Assembly: GCF_000217715.1 (NCBI RefSeq)
Contig: NC_015666.1
Location: 2,988,270-3,052,269, forward strand
Length of the DNA: 64,000 bases
Direction: 5' to 3'
Origin: Halopiger xanaduensis SH-6
Lineage (GTDB): Archaea; Halobacteriota; Halobacteria; Halobacteriales; Natrialbaceae
Part shown: positions 50,714 to 59,696 of the stretch, in pieces
Position numbering within the stretch: position 1 is the stretch's first letter
How the letters are laid out: each line of letters starts with the position of its first letter
Notes under the pieces: generated by a model
What the model saw: only the letters and a program-made list of their open reading frames with translations
What the model was told of the DNA's origin: nothing
Databases searched by the model: none
Program-made: the position numbers and the translations under genes

Positions 50714-51142
50714 CTAGCGATCGCGTTCGAACTCGGCGATCCGCTCGTAGATTTCCTCGAGGCGGTCGTTGCTGCGATACCGGATCGTCTGGCTGCGGAC
50801 GTCGTATTCGATGATGCCGGCGTCGGCCAGTTTCGGGAGGTGGTGTTGCTGCAGGTCGACCTGGATGTCGTCGTGGTTCGGTTGCGACCCGTATTTCCGT
50901 CCGAGTTGCGCGATCGTGTGTTTGGTCGCGGCCTCGAACGAACCGACGCGTCCAGGTTGGTCCCAGAGGAACTCGAGGAGGTAGCGACGCCGCTCGTTGG
51001 CCAGAACATCGAGGTGTGCGTCGAGGGAGAGCAGAATGTCCTCGAGCGGATCGGTCGTGGACGACTCGGGAGGGGCCGGCGAGTCCGGCGGGTCTGACTG
51101 ATCGGATTGCTCCTGCGGGTCGGACTCGTCATCGTCGGTCAT
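50714..51142 (-). CDS. DUF7344-type winged-helix regulator
   Basis: The protein is 142 aa from ATG 51142 (MTDDDESD); an in-frame start 18 nt upstream exists. A disordered acidic N-terminus (PPDSPAPPESSTTDP) precedes a winged-helix domain: DAHLDVLANERRRYLLEFLW and LPKLADAGIIEYDVRSQTIR. This pattern is frequent in haloarchaea (DUF7344, HTH-type). Its target is unknown. It lies downstream of the histidine kinase on the same strand, 195 nt apart. Confidence 0.8.
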   Translation of the reverse strand: MTDDDESDPQEQSDQSDPPDSPAPPESSTTDPLEDILLSLDAHLDVLANERRRYLLEFLWDQPGRVGSFEAATKHTIAQLGRKYGSQPNHDDIQVDLQQHHLPKLADAGIIEYDVRSQTIRYRSNDRLEEIYERIAEFERDR

Positions 51143-51337
51143 TCTGTCACGTGCATCCAATCTATGGCGGTGCGGATAGGTTTGGGCCCGGCAGACTCGG
51201 ATGGACGGCCGATCGTGACCGAATTTCGGCTGTTCGAATCGACCGCTCGAGACGGATTTGTGACGGCTCGAGCGTCGGTCCGTAACCGTATGTGGCTGCC
51301 CTGCCAGAATGAGGGAGGGCGCGAGATGCGCGTCGAC

Positions 51338-53650
51338 TCAGTCCTCGTTTCCGACCGCCGGCAGCGTAAACGAGAACGTCGCCCCCTCGTCCGGTTCGGA
51401 GTCGACCCAGATGTCGCCGCCGTGGCGCTCGACGATCCGCTCGCACAGCGCCAGGCCGATGCCGGTCCCCTGGTGATCGCTGTGGCTGTGCAACCGCTGG
51501 AAGACCTCGAAGACGCGGTCGGCTTCGTCGGGGTCCATCCCGATCCCTTCGTCGGCGACCGTAATCACCCACCGGTCGCCGCGGCGCTCGGCGTCGATTC
51601 GCACCCGCGGCGGCTCGTCACCGCTGTACTCGAGGGCGTTCGAGAGCAGATTCTGGAACACCTGTCGCAACTGACTGGCGTCGCCCTCGACGGTCGGTAG
51701 CGCATCCGCGTCAATCTCGGCGTCGGTGTCCTCGATCTGCAGCCGCAGGTCGTCCAGCACGTCCGCGAGCACCGCGTTCAGGTCGATCGGCTCGAGCGGA
51801 TCGCCCCGAGTTTCGATGCGGGAGTACTCCAGCAGGCCGTCGATCATCTCGCGCATGCGGTCGGCGCCGTCGACGGCGAACGCGAGGAACTCCTCGCCGT
51901 CCGCGTCGAAGGCGTCGCCGTACTGCGTGTCGATCAGTCGGAGGTAGCTCGAGACCATCCGCAGGGGTTCCTGCAGGTCGTGGCTCGCTGCGTACGCGAA
52001 CTGCTCTAACCGTTCGTTCGACTCCTCGAGTTTGCGCTGGTACTCCTTGCGCTCGGTGATGTCCTGGGCGATGGTGATGCCGCTGAACACGTCGCCGTTG
52101 TCGTCGGTGATCGGGACGGCGCGGACGATCCACTCGCGACCGGCGTACTCGAACTCGGTCGCTCGGCGCTCGCCCGCGAGGGCAGCCTCGAAGGCCTCCT
52201 CGAGCGGCTCTGAGACGTGATCGGGCCAGACGTCGCCGACGTAGGCGCCTTCGACGTCGCTCGGGGAGACCGGCAACTCGTCGAACATCCGTCCCGCGGC
52301 GAGGGTGTAGCGCCGCTCCTCGTCGAACATCGTGACGATGCCGTTCGGGAAGTTCTCGGCGAGCGTGCGGTGGCGCTGTTCGGACTTGCGGAGTTGGCGC
52401 TCGCGGCGCTTGCGCTCGCTGACGTCGCGGTCCGACACGATGATCGAGACGACGTCGCCGTCGTCGTCGGTGACCGGCCTGAAGGTGCCCTCGAGCGTGT
52501 ACCGGTTTCCGTCCGGGCGCGTGAGGTCGGCCTCGAACTCGACGTACTCGCCCGCGGCCGCGCGCTCGGTCCACTCCCGGACGTCGTCCCCCACGTCGTC
52601 GCCCTCGCCCCACCACGGCGTCTCCCAGAACGGTTCGCCCCTGACCGCCTCGAGGTCGGCGTCGATGTACGCCATCGCCGTCCCGTTGATGTCGATAACC
52701 GTCCCGTCGGGCTCGAGCAGGCCGACGAGGATGTTCGGGTCCTCGAAGATCGCTTCGAAGCGCCGCTCCGTCTGCTCGAGTTCGTGCTCGCGCTGGACCC
52801 GCTCGGTGACGTCGCGGAAGTACACCGAGAGGCCGGTCTCGGAGGGGTAGGCGTGGACTTCGAACCACGTCTCGAGCGGCTCGGGATAGTAGAACTCGAA
52901 GGAGGTCGACTCCTGGGTCTCGAGCGCCCGCTCGTACTCCTCGCGGAGCGTCGAGTCGGCGCCCCACTCGAAGACGTCCCAGATGGTCTCGCCGCGCAGT
53001 CCCTCGCCGGTGAAGTCGATCAGTTCCGCGGCGCGATCGTTGAGGTAGGTAAACTCCCAGTCGGCGTTGAGCGAGTAGAAGGCGTCCGTGATGCGGTCGT
53101 GGAGCGTCTCGAGTTCGCGTTTCGTCCGCCGGTTCTCGATCGCGGTCGCGAGGACGTTCGCGATGCTCTGGACGAAGTTCGCGTCGTGTTCGGAGACCGC
53201 CTGCGGTTCGGTCGCGTACGTGCCGAGCACGCCCCACGGATCGTCGGCGGAGCCGATGCGGGCGCTCACGCCGCTGACCACGCCGTGGTCGGCGAACAGA
53301 TCCGCGGCGTCGAACCGGTCGTCGGTCCGGCGGTCGGCGACGATCACTGGATCGCTCTCCTCGAGCGCGCGGCCGGGCTGGCAGTCCGACGCGGCCGGGA
53401 CCGTTGCAGCGCCGACGCGGTCGTCGCTCCAGCCGACGCCCCGCCGTAGAAGGGCGCGCTCGTCGTCGGGATCGAGGTCGAACACGGCCCCGTACTCGTT
53501 GCCGAGCGTGTCGGCGATCGTGCTCGCGGCGTCGGCCAGCAACTGCTCGAGATCGTTCGTCTCGAGGGCCAGTTGTCCGAAGCGGGCGACTTCCTCCTGC
53601 TGTTGGATCCGACGGCGGAGGGTCGCGTCCCCCTCGGAAGTGGAACTCAT
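51338..53650 (-). CDS. Multi-PAS histidine kinase with GAF domain
   Basis: A 770-aa cytoplasmic sensor kinase. A GAF domain (about 20-175) is followed by three PAS domains (about 180-285, 290-412, 420-535). The dimerisation and phosphoacceptor helix has H557 in FAYAASHDLQEPLRMVSSYL. The kinase domain has the N box QNLLSNALEYSG, G1 DEGIGMD and G2 GTGIGLAL. No membrane segment is visible. Such haloarchaeal kinases often sense light, redox or small molecules. No response regulator is adjacent, so its partner is elsewhere. Confidence 0.95.
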   Translation of the reverse strand: MSSTSEGDATLRRRIQQQEEVARFGQLALETNDLEQLLADAASTIADTLGNEYGAVFDLDPDDERALLRRGVGWSDDRVGAATVPAASDCQPGRALEESDPVIVADRRTDDRFDAADLFADHGVVSGVSARIGSADDPWGVLGTYATEPQAVSEHDANFVQSIANVLATAIENRRTKRELETLHDRITDAFYSLNADWEFTYLNDRAAELIDFTGEGLRGETIWDVFEWGADSTLREEYERALETQESTSFEFYYPEPLETWFEVHAYPSETGLSVYFRDVTERVQREHELEQTERRFEAIFEDPNILVGLLEPDGTVIDINGTAMAYIDADLEAVRGEPFWETPWWGEGDDVGDDVREWTERAAAGEYVEFEADLTRPDGNRYTLEGTFRPVTDDDGDVVSIIVSDRDVSERKRRERQLRKSEQRHRTLAENFPNGIVTMFDEERRYTLAAGRMFDELPVSPSDVEGAYVGDVWPDHVSEPLEEAFEAALAGERRATEFEYAGREWIVRAVPITDDNGDVFSGITIAQDITERKEYQRKLEESNERLEQFAYAASHDLQEPLRMVSSYLRLIDTQYGDAFDADGEEFLAFAVDGADRMREMIDGLLEYSRIETRGDPLEPIDLNAVLADVLDDLRLQIEDTDAEIDADALPTVEGDASQLRQVFQNLLSNALEYSGDEPPRVRIDAERRGDRWVITVADEGIGMDPDEADRVFEVFQRLHSHSDHQGTGIGLALCERIVERHGGDIWVDSEPDEGATFSFTLPAVGNED

Positions 53651-53800
53651 GACGTCACGTAAACGCCATGCGCGGCTAAAGTCTTCCGCGTAATGTCATG
53701 TTTAGCGACTGTATCGACTACCGCCGGCGACCCTTCGCGCAAGGCGCGTCCCTTCCGACCGCCGTCGATCGGCGGCTCGTGGGAGGCGTGTGCCGATGAC

Positions 53801-53953
53801 ATGACCGACGAGTTCGAGGAGGAACGCGCCCGCGACCACTGTTCGGCGATGAAAGACGAGGTGTTGCGGACCCAGCGCTGGCGCAACCGGTTCTACCTGC
53901 CGAAGGTCGATACTCTCGAGCGCAGTTTTCGTGCGTGCATTCCCGAGAAATAG
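53801..53953 (+). CDS. Possible small protein, 50 aa
   Basis: A short frame from ATG 53801 with GGGAGG upstream (about 53780). It reads MTDEFEEERARDHCSAMKDE and ends RSFRACIPEK. It is hydrophilic, with one basic patch (RTQRWRNRFYLPK). The upstream part of the same open frame is not coding-like. It is a fair candidate because of the SD-like sequence, but no family is known. Confidence 0.4.
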   Translation: MTDEFEEERARDHCSAMKDEVLRTQRWRNRFYLPKVDTLERSFRACIPEK

Positions 53954-53998
53954 TCAACAGTCCAAAACTATTCCTGCTAGAACTACTGATGAAATGAT

Positions 53999-54406
53999 AT
54001 GAACCGTCGGGAGCGGCCGTCCCTTCTGCTCGGGGTGCTGTGTCTGAGCATTCCGCTCCTGTGGGCGGTCGCAGCGGTGACGATCGACGGCGGGTCGGAC
54101 ATGTTGTCTCCCGTCGACGCAGCCTGCTACTCCGTCGCCGGCGTCTTCGTGATCGCCCTCCGCGTTTCGTCGCGAGTCCGAACCGCCTGTCGGTCCCTCG
54201 CGGAAACGACTGTCGTCCAGTTCGGCGGACTCGTATTCGGACTCGGGCTGTTAGCGGTGGCGGGGATCGCGATTTACGGTGTCGCGGTCGCCATCGACGC
54301 GGGATCGACCGGGGACTACCTCGGGGCCGCGTTCTGGATCGTCGTCTTGGGTACCGGGGGCATCGGGGTGACCTGTGCGAGTGCTCGAGCGCTTCTCCAT
54401 CGGTAG
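53999..54406 (+). CDS. Four-TM membrane protein, hypothetical
   Basis: A 135-aa protein. Helices at about 7-27 (PSLLLGVLCLSIPLLWAVAA), 40-58, 75-95 (QFGGLVFGLGLLAVAGIAIY) and 110-130 (AAFWIVVLGTGGIGVTCASA). The N-terminus is basic (NRRERP). No family is recognised. The GNAT gene follows 11 nt later in the same direction, so the two are probably co-transcribed. Confidence 0.72.
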   Translation: MNRRERPSLLLGVLCLSIPLLWAVAAVTIDGGSDMLSPVDAACYSVAGVFVIALRVSSRVRTACRSLAETTVVQFGGLVFGLGLLAVAGIAIYGVAVAIDAGSTGDYLGAAFWIVVLGTGGIGVTCASARALLHR

Positions 54407-54417
54407 TATCGACGGGA

Positions 54418-55074
54418 GTGCGGAATCGGTTCGAGTCCGATCGAGCAGTCGTCACGGTCAGTGGCTACTATAATCCTCGCGGGCGAAAGCCGGCCGTGGA
54501 GTACGAACTGCTCGACTGGCCGCCGGACGGACCGAAACTGCGCCTCGACTACGAGCGGTTCAGCTACGCCGGCAAGTTCGTCATGACGAACACGGGCAAG
54601 GCCGTCGCGCGCGAGGGCGAGAGCGATGGCGAGGATGAAGACGGCGAAATCGTCGCCGCCGTCGCGTTCAACGAGGACCGCACCGACGCGGACACGCTCT
54701 GGCTGCGCTACGTCACGGTCGCCCGCGACCGCCGCGGCGAGGGCGTCGGCCCCGACCTCTGCCGGCTGGTCCGGAACCGCGCCCTCGAGCGCGGCTACGA
54801 CCGCCTCCGAATCGCCGTCAACAACCCCTTCGCCTACGAGGCGCTCTACCGCTGCGGGTTCGCTTACACCGGCGAGACGACCGGCATCGCCGAACTCGTC
54901 CTCGAGTACCCGCGCCCGGATCCGATCGACGAGGTCGAAGCGCCGGACCGGCACGCCGCCGAGCGGTACCGGACCGGCCTCGAGGAGTTCCGCGAGCGCG
55001 ATCTGTCCGCGGAAGAGGAAGCGTTTCTCGAGTCGCACCGCGGAAGCGAGCCGCCCGCGGTCGACGAGACGTAA
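54418..55074 (+). CDS. GNAT family N-acetyltransferase
   Basis: The protein is 218 aa from GTG 54418. The acetyl-CoA-binding motif is RDRRGEGVGPDLCRLVRNRA (R-x-x-G-x-G). WLRYVTVA before it and NPFAYEALYRCGFAYTGETT after it are the usual beta-4 and the C-terminal helix and strand of GNAT. An acidic loop (GESDGEDEDGE) interrupts the N-terminal part. The C-terminal 40 residues are helical and acidic. It may acetylate an amine or protein; the substrate is unknown. Confidence 0.88.
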   Translation: MRNRFESDRAVVTVSGYYNPRGRKPAVEYELLDWPPDGPKLRLDYERFSYAGKFVMTNTGKAVAREGESDGEDEDGEIVAAVAFNEDRTDADTLWLRYVTVARDRRGEGVGPDLCRLVRNRALERGYDRLRIAVNNPFAYEALYRCGFAYTGETTGIAELVLEYPRPDPIDEVEAPDRHAAERYRTGLEEFRERDLSAEEEAFLESHRGSEPPAVDET

Positions 55075-55115
55075 AGTCGAGCCACGCCGGCATGCCGTCA
55101 ACTGCAGCTACCGAA

Positions 55116-55994
55116 CTACTCTTCTATTGGAATCGGACGCAGGCGGTACGACGCGGCGACGACGAGCGCGTGTGCGGTCCCCGTGACGGTCGCGCTGACG
55201 ACGGTCCCCGCCGCCGTCCCGAGCGGCGACGCCGGGGCAAACTGCGCGACGCCGGTCAGCGCGTAGCCGACGTACCCCACTCCGAGGAGAAGCACCGGAA
55301 TCGAAAACGGGTGATCGGCGGCGAACCTGACGCTCTCGCGGATCGCCGCTCGCGGCCGGTGTCCGCCGAGCACGAGCGAGGCGGGCGTCAGAAAGAGCGC
55401 GATCGCGACCGGTGCGATCGCGAGGAAGGCCAGTAGCGTGACCCCGGGATTGGACATTCGGCCTAGGACGTACACGACCGCGAACCCCGCGCCGCCGGCC
55501 GACGCCGCGTACGCGACCAGCCAGCCGACCCGCTCGAGCGGCGGCACGGTGCCGTCCCTGCCGGCAGCCATCCAGAGGCAGGCGGCCAAGGCGACCCCGA
55601 CCGCGCCACCGCAGAGAATCTGCCAGCCGAGGAGGACGACGAGAAAGCGCGGCTTCAGGCCGAGGAACAGGGCGGGGGTGAGATCGACGACGGGCTCGAG
55701 CGACGGGACGACGGGCAGCCGAAACCGGAGCAGGCCGGCCTCGGGAAACGGCGCGACCCCGACCGGGAAACTCGACTCGCGTCTCGCGATCGTGCTCGCC
55801 GCGCCGAGCAGGCTCGCGAGGGCGAAGGGAACGGCCGCGAGCGGCCGCGCGCGACACAGCCCGGCCGCGGTTCGGAGGATGGACGCGAACCCGGGATCGG
55901 CACTGAGCCGCTGCCGGATCGGATCCGGCGGGTGCGGTGCGTCGGTGCGGTCTTGGCTTGTCTCGGCGTCGGGATCGGTATCAGTATCGGTCAT
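55116..55994 (-). CDS. Polytopic membrane protein, hypothetical
   Basis: The protein is 292 aa from ATG 55994. An acidic N-terminal tail (TDTDTDPDAETSQD) precedes about six hydrophobic helices: LAAVPFALASLLGAAST, FLVVLLGWQILCGGAVGVAL, VGWLVAYAASAGGAGFAVVY, LLAFLAIAPVAIALFLTPAS and two more near the end. The arrangement resembles haloarchaeal DUF-type membrane proteins that resemble the glycerophosphoryl-diester-phosphodiesterase membrane domain, but I cannot name it. It starts 2 nt after the PQQ-propeller stop, so both are one operon. Confidence 0.8.
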   Translation of the reverse strand: MTDTDTDPDAETSQDRTDAPHPPDPIRQRLSADPGFASILRTAAGLCRARPLAAVPFALASLLGAASTIARRESSFPVGVAPFPEAGLLRFRLPVVPSLEPVVDLTPALFLGLKPRFLVVLLGWQILCGGAVGVALAACLWMAAGRDGTVPPLERVGWLVAYAASAGGAGFAVVYVLGRMSNPGVTLLAFLAIAPVAIALFLTPASLVLGGHRPRAAIRESVRFAADHPFSIPVLLLGVGYVGYALTGVAQFAPASPLGTAAGTVVSATVTGTAHALVVAASYRLRPIPIEE

Positions 55995-55996
55995 CG

Positions 55997-57436
55997 TTAC
56001 TCGAGTCCGTACAACCGCAGGGTCGCGCCGAGGACGATCCGGTCGTTCGAGACGACCGCCGGCGTGATGCCGGCGCGCTCGTCCTCGCTGCCGCCTGCCG
56101 TCGGGACCGTTTCGGTGAACGTCCACAGGCGTTCGCCGCTCGTCCGCTCGAGGGCGTGCAGGCCCTTTCCGGCGGGAACGAGTAGCTGATCGCCGGCGAC
56201 CGTCGGCGACGGCTGGTTTGTGGCCCAAACACCGCCGCCGGGGTCGTCGTCGAGGACCACCTCCCAGCGAACGGTGCCGTCCTCGCGGTCGACGGCGGCG
56301 ACGGCGGCCCGCTCGCCGCGGTCGTCCGTCTCGACCGTTCCGAGGTGGTAGACGGTCGTTCCGTCGACGGCGAGGCCGACGTGTGACTCCCGTTCGAGGG
56401 ACCGGCTCCAGCTGTCGTCCCCGGACGCCGCATTTACTTCGCGGAGCCGTAGCGGGCTCCAGTCCGTCCAGTCGGTGACGTAGACCGACCGGTCGGCGGC
56501 GGCCAGCCGATCGTACTCCTCGAGCCGTAGCTCCGGGACGCCGTGGTCGGTCGATTCCGCCTCGGGTGATCCGTTCGCGGCGTCGAGCCACTCGAGGCTC
56601 CCGGTCGTAAGGTCGAGGCCGACGAGCGTGGGGGTCCAGCCGACGCGTCCGTAGACGACGACGGTCGCGCTGGCGGGATCGACGACGTACTCGAACGGGT
56701 CGAACGAACGCAAGTCGTCGCGGTCCGCATCCGCGAAGGCGTATCGCCAGCGGGGGGTACCGTCATCCGGGGAAACGGCGGCGACGATTCCTCGCGGGTG
56801 GAGCGTGATGACGGCACCGTCGTGGACGACCGGGGTGGCGGACCACGACGGCGGCGAGTGACCGCCGGGCGGTCTGCTATCGGCCCGGTCGCCGTCGAAC
56901 CACCAGCGCGCGCGTCGCTTGCCCCGTCCGGACACCTCGTCGGGCCACCCGTCGGGGGCGGCGGCGTATCCAGCCACGGCGCGGCCATAAGGGACGAGCA
57001 ATGCGCCGTCCCGGTAGAGCGTCGTCGAGGCGAACGCCATCGGCCCGGCGCCGCGCCCGAACCCGCCGTAAGTCCTGACCTCCTTCCCGTCGCCGCTCTC
57101 GACGTCGAGCACGAACAGGCCGTTCGTGTACTGGCAGTAGACGGTCCCGTTCGCGACGACCGGCGGGAGCCAGCCGTCGGCGCTAACCGACCGCTCCCAG
57201 GCGACGTCGACGCCGTCGCGCGGCAAGTCGGCGTCCGGAACGTGTCGCGTCCGCCCCGGATCGCGACCGTACATCCGCCAGTCGCCGTCGCGTTCGGGGG
57301 GCGTCGGGTCCGCCCCGAGATAGCCGCGGTCGCCGTCTCCCGGGCCTCTCCGACCCGCACCGAGACAGCCCGCGGCGAGTAGCGTCCCCGCCGCAGCGAT
57401 GGCTTCTCGGCGCCGGAATTTCGGTGTGCGGACCAT
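55997..57436 (-). CDS. PQQ-binding-like beta-propeller lipoprotein
   Basis: The protein is 479 aa from ATG 57436. The signal is FRRREAIAAAGTLLAAGC: twin arginines plus a lipobox, so a Tat-exported lipoprotein anchored at the mature cysteine. Blades of an eight-bladed propeller follow, with the pattern GTVYCQYTNGLFVLDVESGD, VYVTDWTDW, TTVYHLGTVETDDRG and LHALERTSGERLWTFTE. These are PQQ_2-like repeats without an obvious catalytic site, as in BamB-like or lipoprotein scaffolds. It is co-transcribed with the polytopic protein after it. A sensory or assembly role is possible. Confidence 0.9.
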   Translation of the reverse strand: MVRTPKFRRREAIAAAGTLLAAGCLGAGRRGPGDGDRGYLGADPTPPERDGDWRMYGRDPGRTRHVPDADLPRDGVDVAWERSVSADGWLPPVVANGTVYCQYTNGLFVLDVESGDGKEVRTYGGFGRGAGPMAFASTTLYRDGALLVPYGRAVAGYAAAPDGWPDEVSGRGKRRARWWFDGDRADSRPPGGHSPPSWSATPVVHDGAVITLHPRGIVAAVSPDDGTPRWRYAFADADRDDLRSFDPFEYVVDPASATVVVYGRVGWTPTLVGLDLTTGSLEWLDAANGSPEAESTDHGVPELRLEEYDRLAAADRSVYVTDWTDWSPLRLREVNAASGDDSWSRSLERESHVGLAVDGTTVYHLGTVETDDRGERAAVAAVDREDGTVRWEVVLDDDPGGGVWATNQPSPTVAGDQLLVPAGKGLHALERTSGERLWTFTETVPTAGGSEDERAGITPAVVSNDRIVLGATLRLYGLE

Positions 57437-57524
57437 TCGCAACTCTTGTCGAATCAACACTTACGGCTGAAAGAAATAACCTCCGGTCGGCGGCGACCGC
57501 TCGAGACGTCGGGGCGAAGCCAAC

Positions 57525-57546
57525 GATTCAAATCCCGGTCGGCCCA
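57525..57546 (+). repeat. tRNA T-loop/3'-end-like fragment upstream of FEN1
   Basis: ATTCAAATCCCGGTCGGCCC resembles the last part of a tRNA: T-loop, T-stem and acceptor end. The 5' T-stem half does not pair, so no tRNA is formed here. It could be an old integration scar or chance. It lies 12 nt before the FEN1 start. Confidence 0.35.
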
Positions 57547-57557
57547 ATACCACGGCA

Positions 57558-58535
57558 ATGGGAAACGCTGCACTCCGGGACATTGCGGTCATCGAGGAGA
57601 TCCCCTTCTCCGAAATCGAGGGCGTCGTCGCCGTCGACGCGCACAACTGGCTCTACCGCTACCTGACGACGACGGTCAAGTGGACCGATAGCTCGGTGTA
57701 CACGACAGCCGACGGGACCGAGGTCGCAAACCTCGTCGGCATCGTCCAAGGCCTCCCAAAATTCTTCGAGAACGACGTCACGCCCGTGATGGTCTTCGAC
57801 GGCGGCCCCTCCGAACTGAAGGAGGACGAGATCGAATCCCGCCGCGACCAGCGCCGGACCTACGAGGAGCAACTCGAGACCGCTCGCGAGGAGGGCGACG
57901 AGGTCGCCATCGCGCAACTCGAGTCGCGCACCCAGCGGCTGACGCCGACGATCCAGGAGACCAGCCGCGAGCTCCTCCGGCTGCTCGACGTGCCGATCGT
58001 CGAGGCGCCCGCCGAGGGCGAGGCCCAGGCGGCCCACATTGTCCGCCGCGGCGACGCCGACTACGTCGGCTCGGAGGACTACGACGCCCTCCTGTTCGGC
58101 GCGCCGCTTACCCTCCGCCAGCTGACGAGCAAGGGCGATCCCGAACTGATGGACCTCGAGGCCACCCTCGCACACCACGACCTGACCCTCGAGCAACTGA
58201 TCGACGCGGCCATCCTCATCGGCACGGACTTCAACGAGGGGGTCTCCGGGATCGGCCCGAAGACCGCGATCAAAGAGATCACCGAGCACGGCGACCTCTG
58301 GAGCGTCCTCGAGGCCCGCGGCGACTCGATCGAGTACGGCGACCGCGTCCGGCAACTGTTCCGCGATCCGAACGTCACCGACGAGTACGAGTTCGACACG
58401 GCGATGGATCCGGACCTCGAGGCGGCCCGCGAGTACGTCACCGACGAGTGGGGCGTCGCCCCCGACGAGGTCGAACGCGGCTTCGAGCGCATCAAGGAGA
58501 GCGTCACCCAGACTGGCCTGGATCGCTGGACGTAA
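57558..58535 (+). CDS. fen1: Flap endonuclease 1 (FEN1)
   Basis: A 325-aa XPG/FEN1 nuclease. The N-terminal domain has [14 protein letters not shown] and [14 protein letters not shown]; the internal domain [20 protein letters not shown] and DALLFGAPL. The helix-two-turn-helix is [20 protein letters not shown]. The final residues QTGLDRWT form a PCNA-binding box. The enzyme removes 5' flaps of Okazaki fragments and acts in base excision repair. Its length is normal for haloarchaea. The promoter region is short and overlaps a tRNA-like fragment. Confidence 0.96.
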   Translation: MGNAALRDIAVIEEIPFSEIEGVVAVDAHNWLYRYLTTTVKWTDSSVYTTADGTEVANLVGIVQGLPKFFENDVTPVMVFDGGPSELKEDEIESRRDQRRTYEEQLETAREEGDEVAIAQLESRTQRLTPTIQETSRELLRLLDVPIVEAPAEGEAQAAHIVRRGDADYVGSEDYDALLFGAPLTLRQLTSKGDPELMDLEATLAHHDLTLEQLIDAAILIGTDFNEGVSGIGPKTAIKEITEHGDLWSVLEARGDSIEYGDRVRQLFRDPNVTDEYEFDTAMDPDLEAAREYVTDEWGVAPDEVERGFERIKESVTQTGLDRWT

Positions 58536-58649
58536 ACTCGAAGACGGCGCACCGAGGATCAAACCTGCCGCGTTGCCGGTTGTTCGCGGAGCCAGCAAAA
58601 CGCTCGTCGGACCGAGGACCGAAGTTCCGCCGGTTCCATTTGTCAGCTG

Positions 58650-59672
58650 ATGAAAGCCTACGAAGTGCAAGAACCCTCGAGCGACTACTCCGGCGTCGTC
58701 GAGGTCGAGCGCGACCGTCCCGAACCGGCCGCGAACGAGGCGCTCGTCGAGATGCGCGCGGCGTCGATCAACTACCGCGATCTGGCGATCGCCCACGAAG
58801 ATCTGGTGTATCCCGGCGCGGAACTGCCCGTCGTGCCGCTCTGCGACGGCGCCGGCGAGGTCGTCGCGGTCGGCGACGACGTCGAGCGTCTCTCCGAGGG
58901 CGACCGCGTCGCGACCCCCTTCGCGCCGGACTGGGTCGACGGCCCCGTGACCCCCGAGAAAGTCGCGCGGACGACGGGCGGGAACGTCGACGGGACGCTG
59001 GCCGAGTACGCCACCTTCCCCGCCGACTCGCTCGCGGAACTCCCCGAGAACCTCTCCTGCGAGCAGGGCGCGACGCTGACCTGCGCCGGGCTGACCGCGT
59101 GGCGCGAACTGATGGAAGCCGGCGATCTGACCGCCGACGAGACCGTCCTCGCACTCGGTACCGGCGGCGTCTCCACGTTCGCCCTGCAGTTCGCGACGAT
59201 GCAGGGCGCAGACGTCTTCGTCACCTCCTCGAGCGACGCGAAACTCGAGCGCGCCCGCGAGTTGGGCGCGACGTGGACGCTCAACTACGAGGAGACGCCC
59301 GAGTGGGGCGACGCGGTACAGGAGGAGGTCGGCGGCGTCGACCACGTCATCGAGGTCGGCGGCCCGGGCACGCTCCAGCAGTCGATCGAGGCTGCAACCT
59401 TCGACGGCTACGTCCACCTGATCGGCGTCCTCTCCGGCCCGGAGGGGCAGGTCCACCCCGGGCCGATCCTCCAGAAGGCGCTCACCGTCAAGGGCTCGAT
59501 GGGCGTCGGCAGCCGCGCGATGTTCGACCGGATGAACAGCGCGATCGAAGCCGCGGCCCTCGAGCCGGTGATCGACCGCACCTTCGGCTTCGAGGAAGAC
59601 GAGGTCCGCGAAGCGTACCGCTACGTCGACGAGGGCGCGCACCAGGGCAAGGTCGTTATCTCGCTCGAGTGA
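58650..59672 (+). CDS. Zinc-independent MDR oxidoreductase, quinone-oxidoreductase-like
   Basis: A 340-aa protein of the medium-chain dehydrogenase family. The N-terminal catalytic domain has SINYRDLAIAHEDLVYPG and PLCDGAGEVVAVGDDVERL. The structural-zinc cysteine loop is absent, as in quinone reductase-type members. The NAD(P)-binding fold has LALGTGGVSTFALQFATMQG. The C-terminus VGSRAMFDRMNSAI matches alcohol-dehydrogenase-like members. It likely reduces a quinone or an unsaturated carbonyl. The cofactor, NADPH or NADH, is unresolved. Confidence 0.88.
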   Translation: MKAYEVQEPSSDYSGVVEVERDRPEPAANEALVEMRAASINYRDLAIAHEDLVYPGAELPVVPLCDGAGEVVAVGDDVERLSEGDRVATPFAPDWVDGPVTPEKVARTTGGNVDGTLAEYATFPADSLAELPENLSCEQGATLTCAGLTAWRELMEAGDLTADETVLALGTGGVSTFALQFATMQGADVFVTSSSDAKLERARELGATWTLNYEETPEWGDAVQEEVGGVDHVIEVGGPGTLQQSIEAATFDGYVHLIGVLSGPEGQVHPGPILQKALTVKGSMGVGSRAMFDRMNSAIEAAALEPVIDRTFGFEEDEVREAYRYVDEGAHQGKVVISLE

Positions 59673-59696
59673 GCGGAAGCGGCCGTTCTCGGACGC

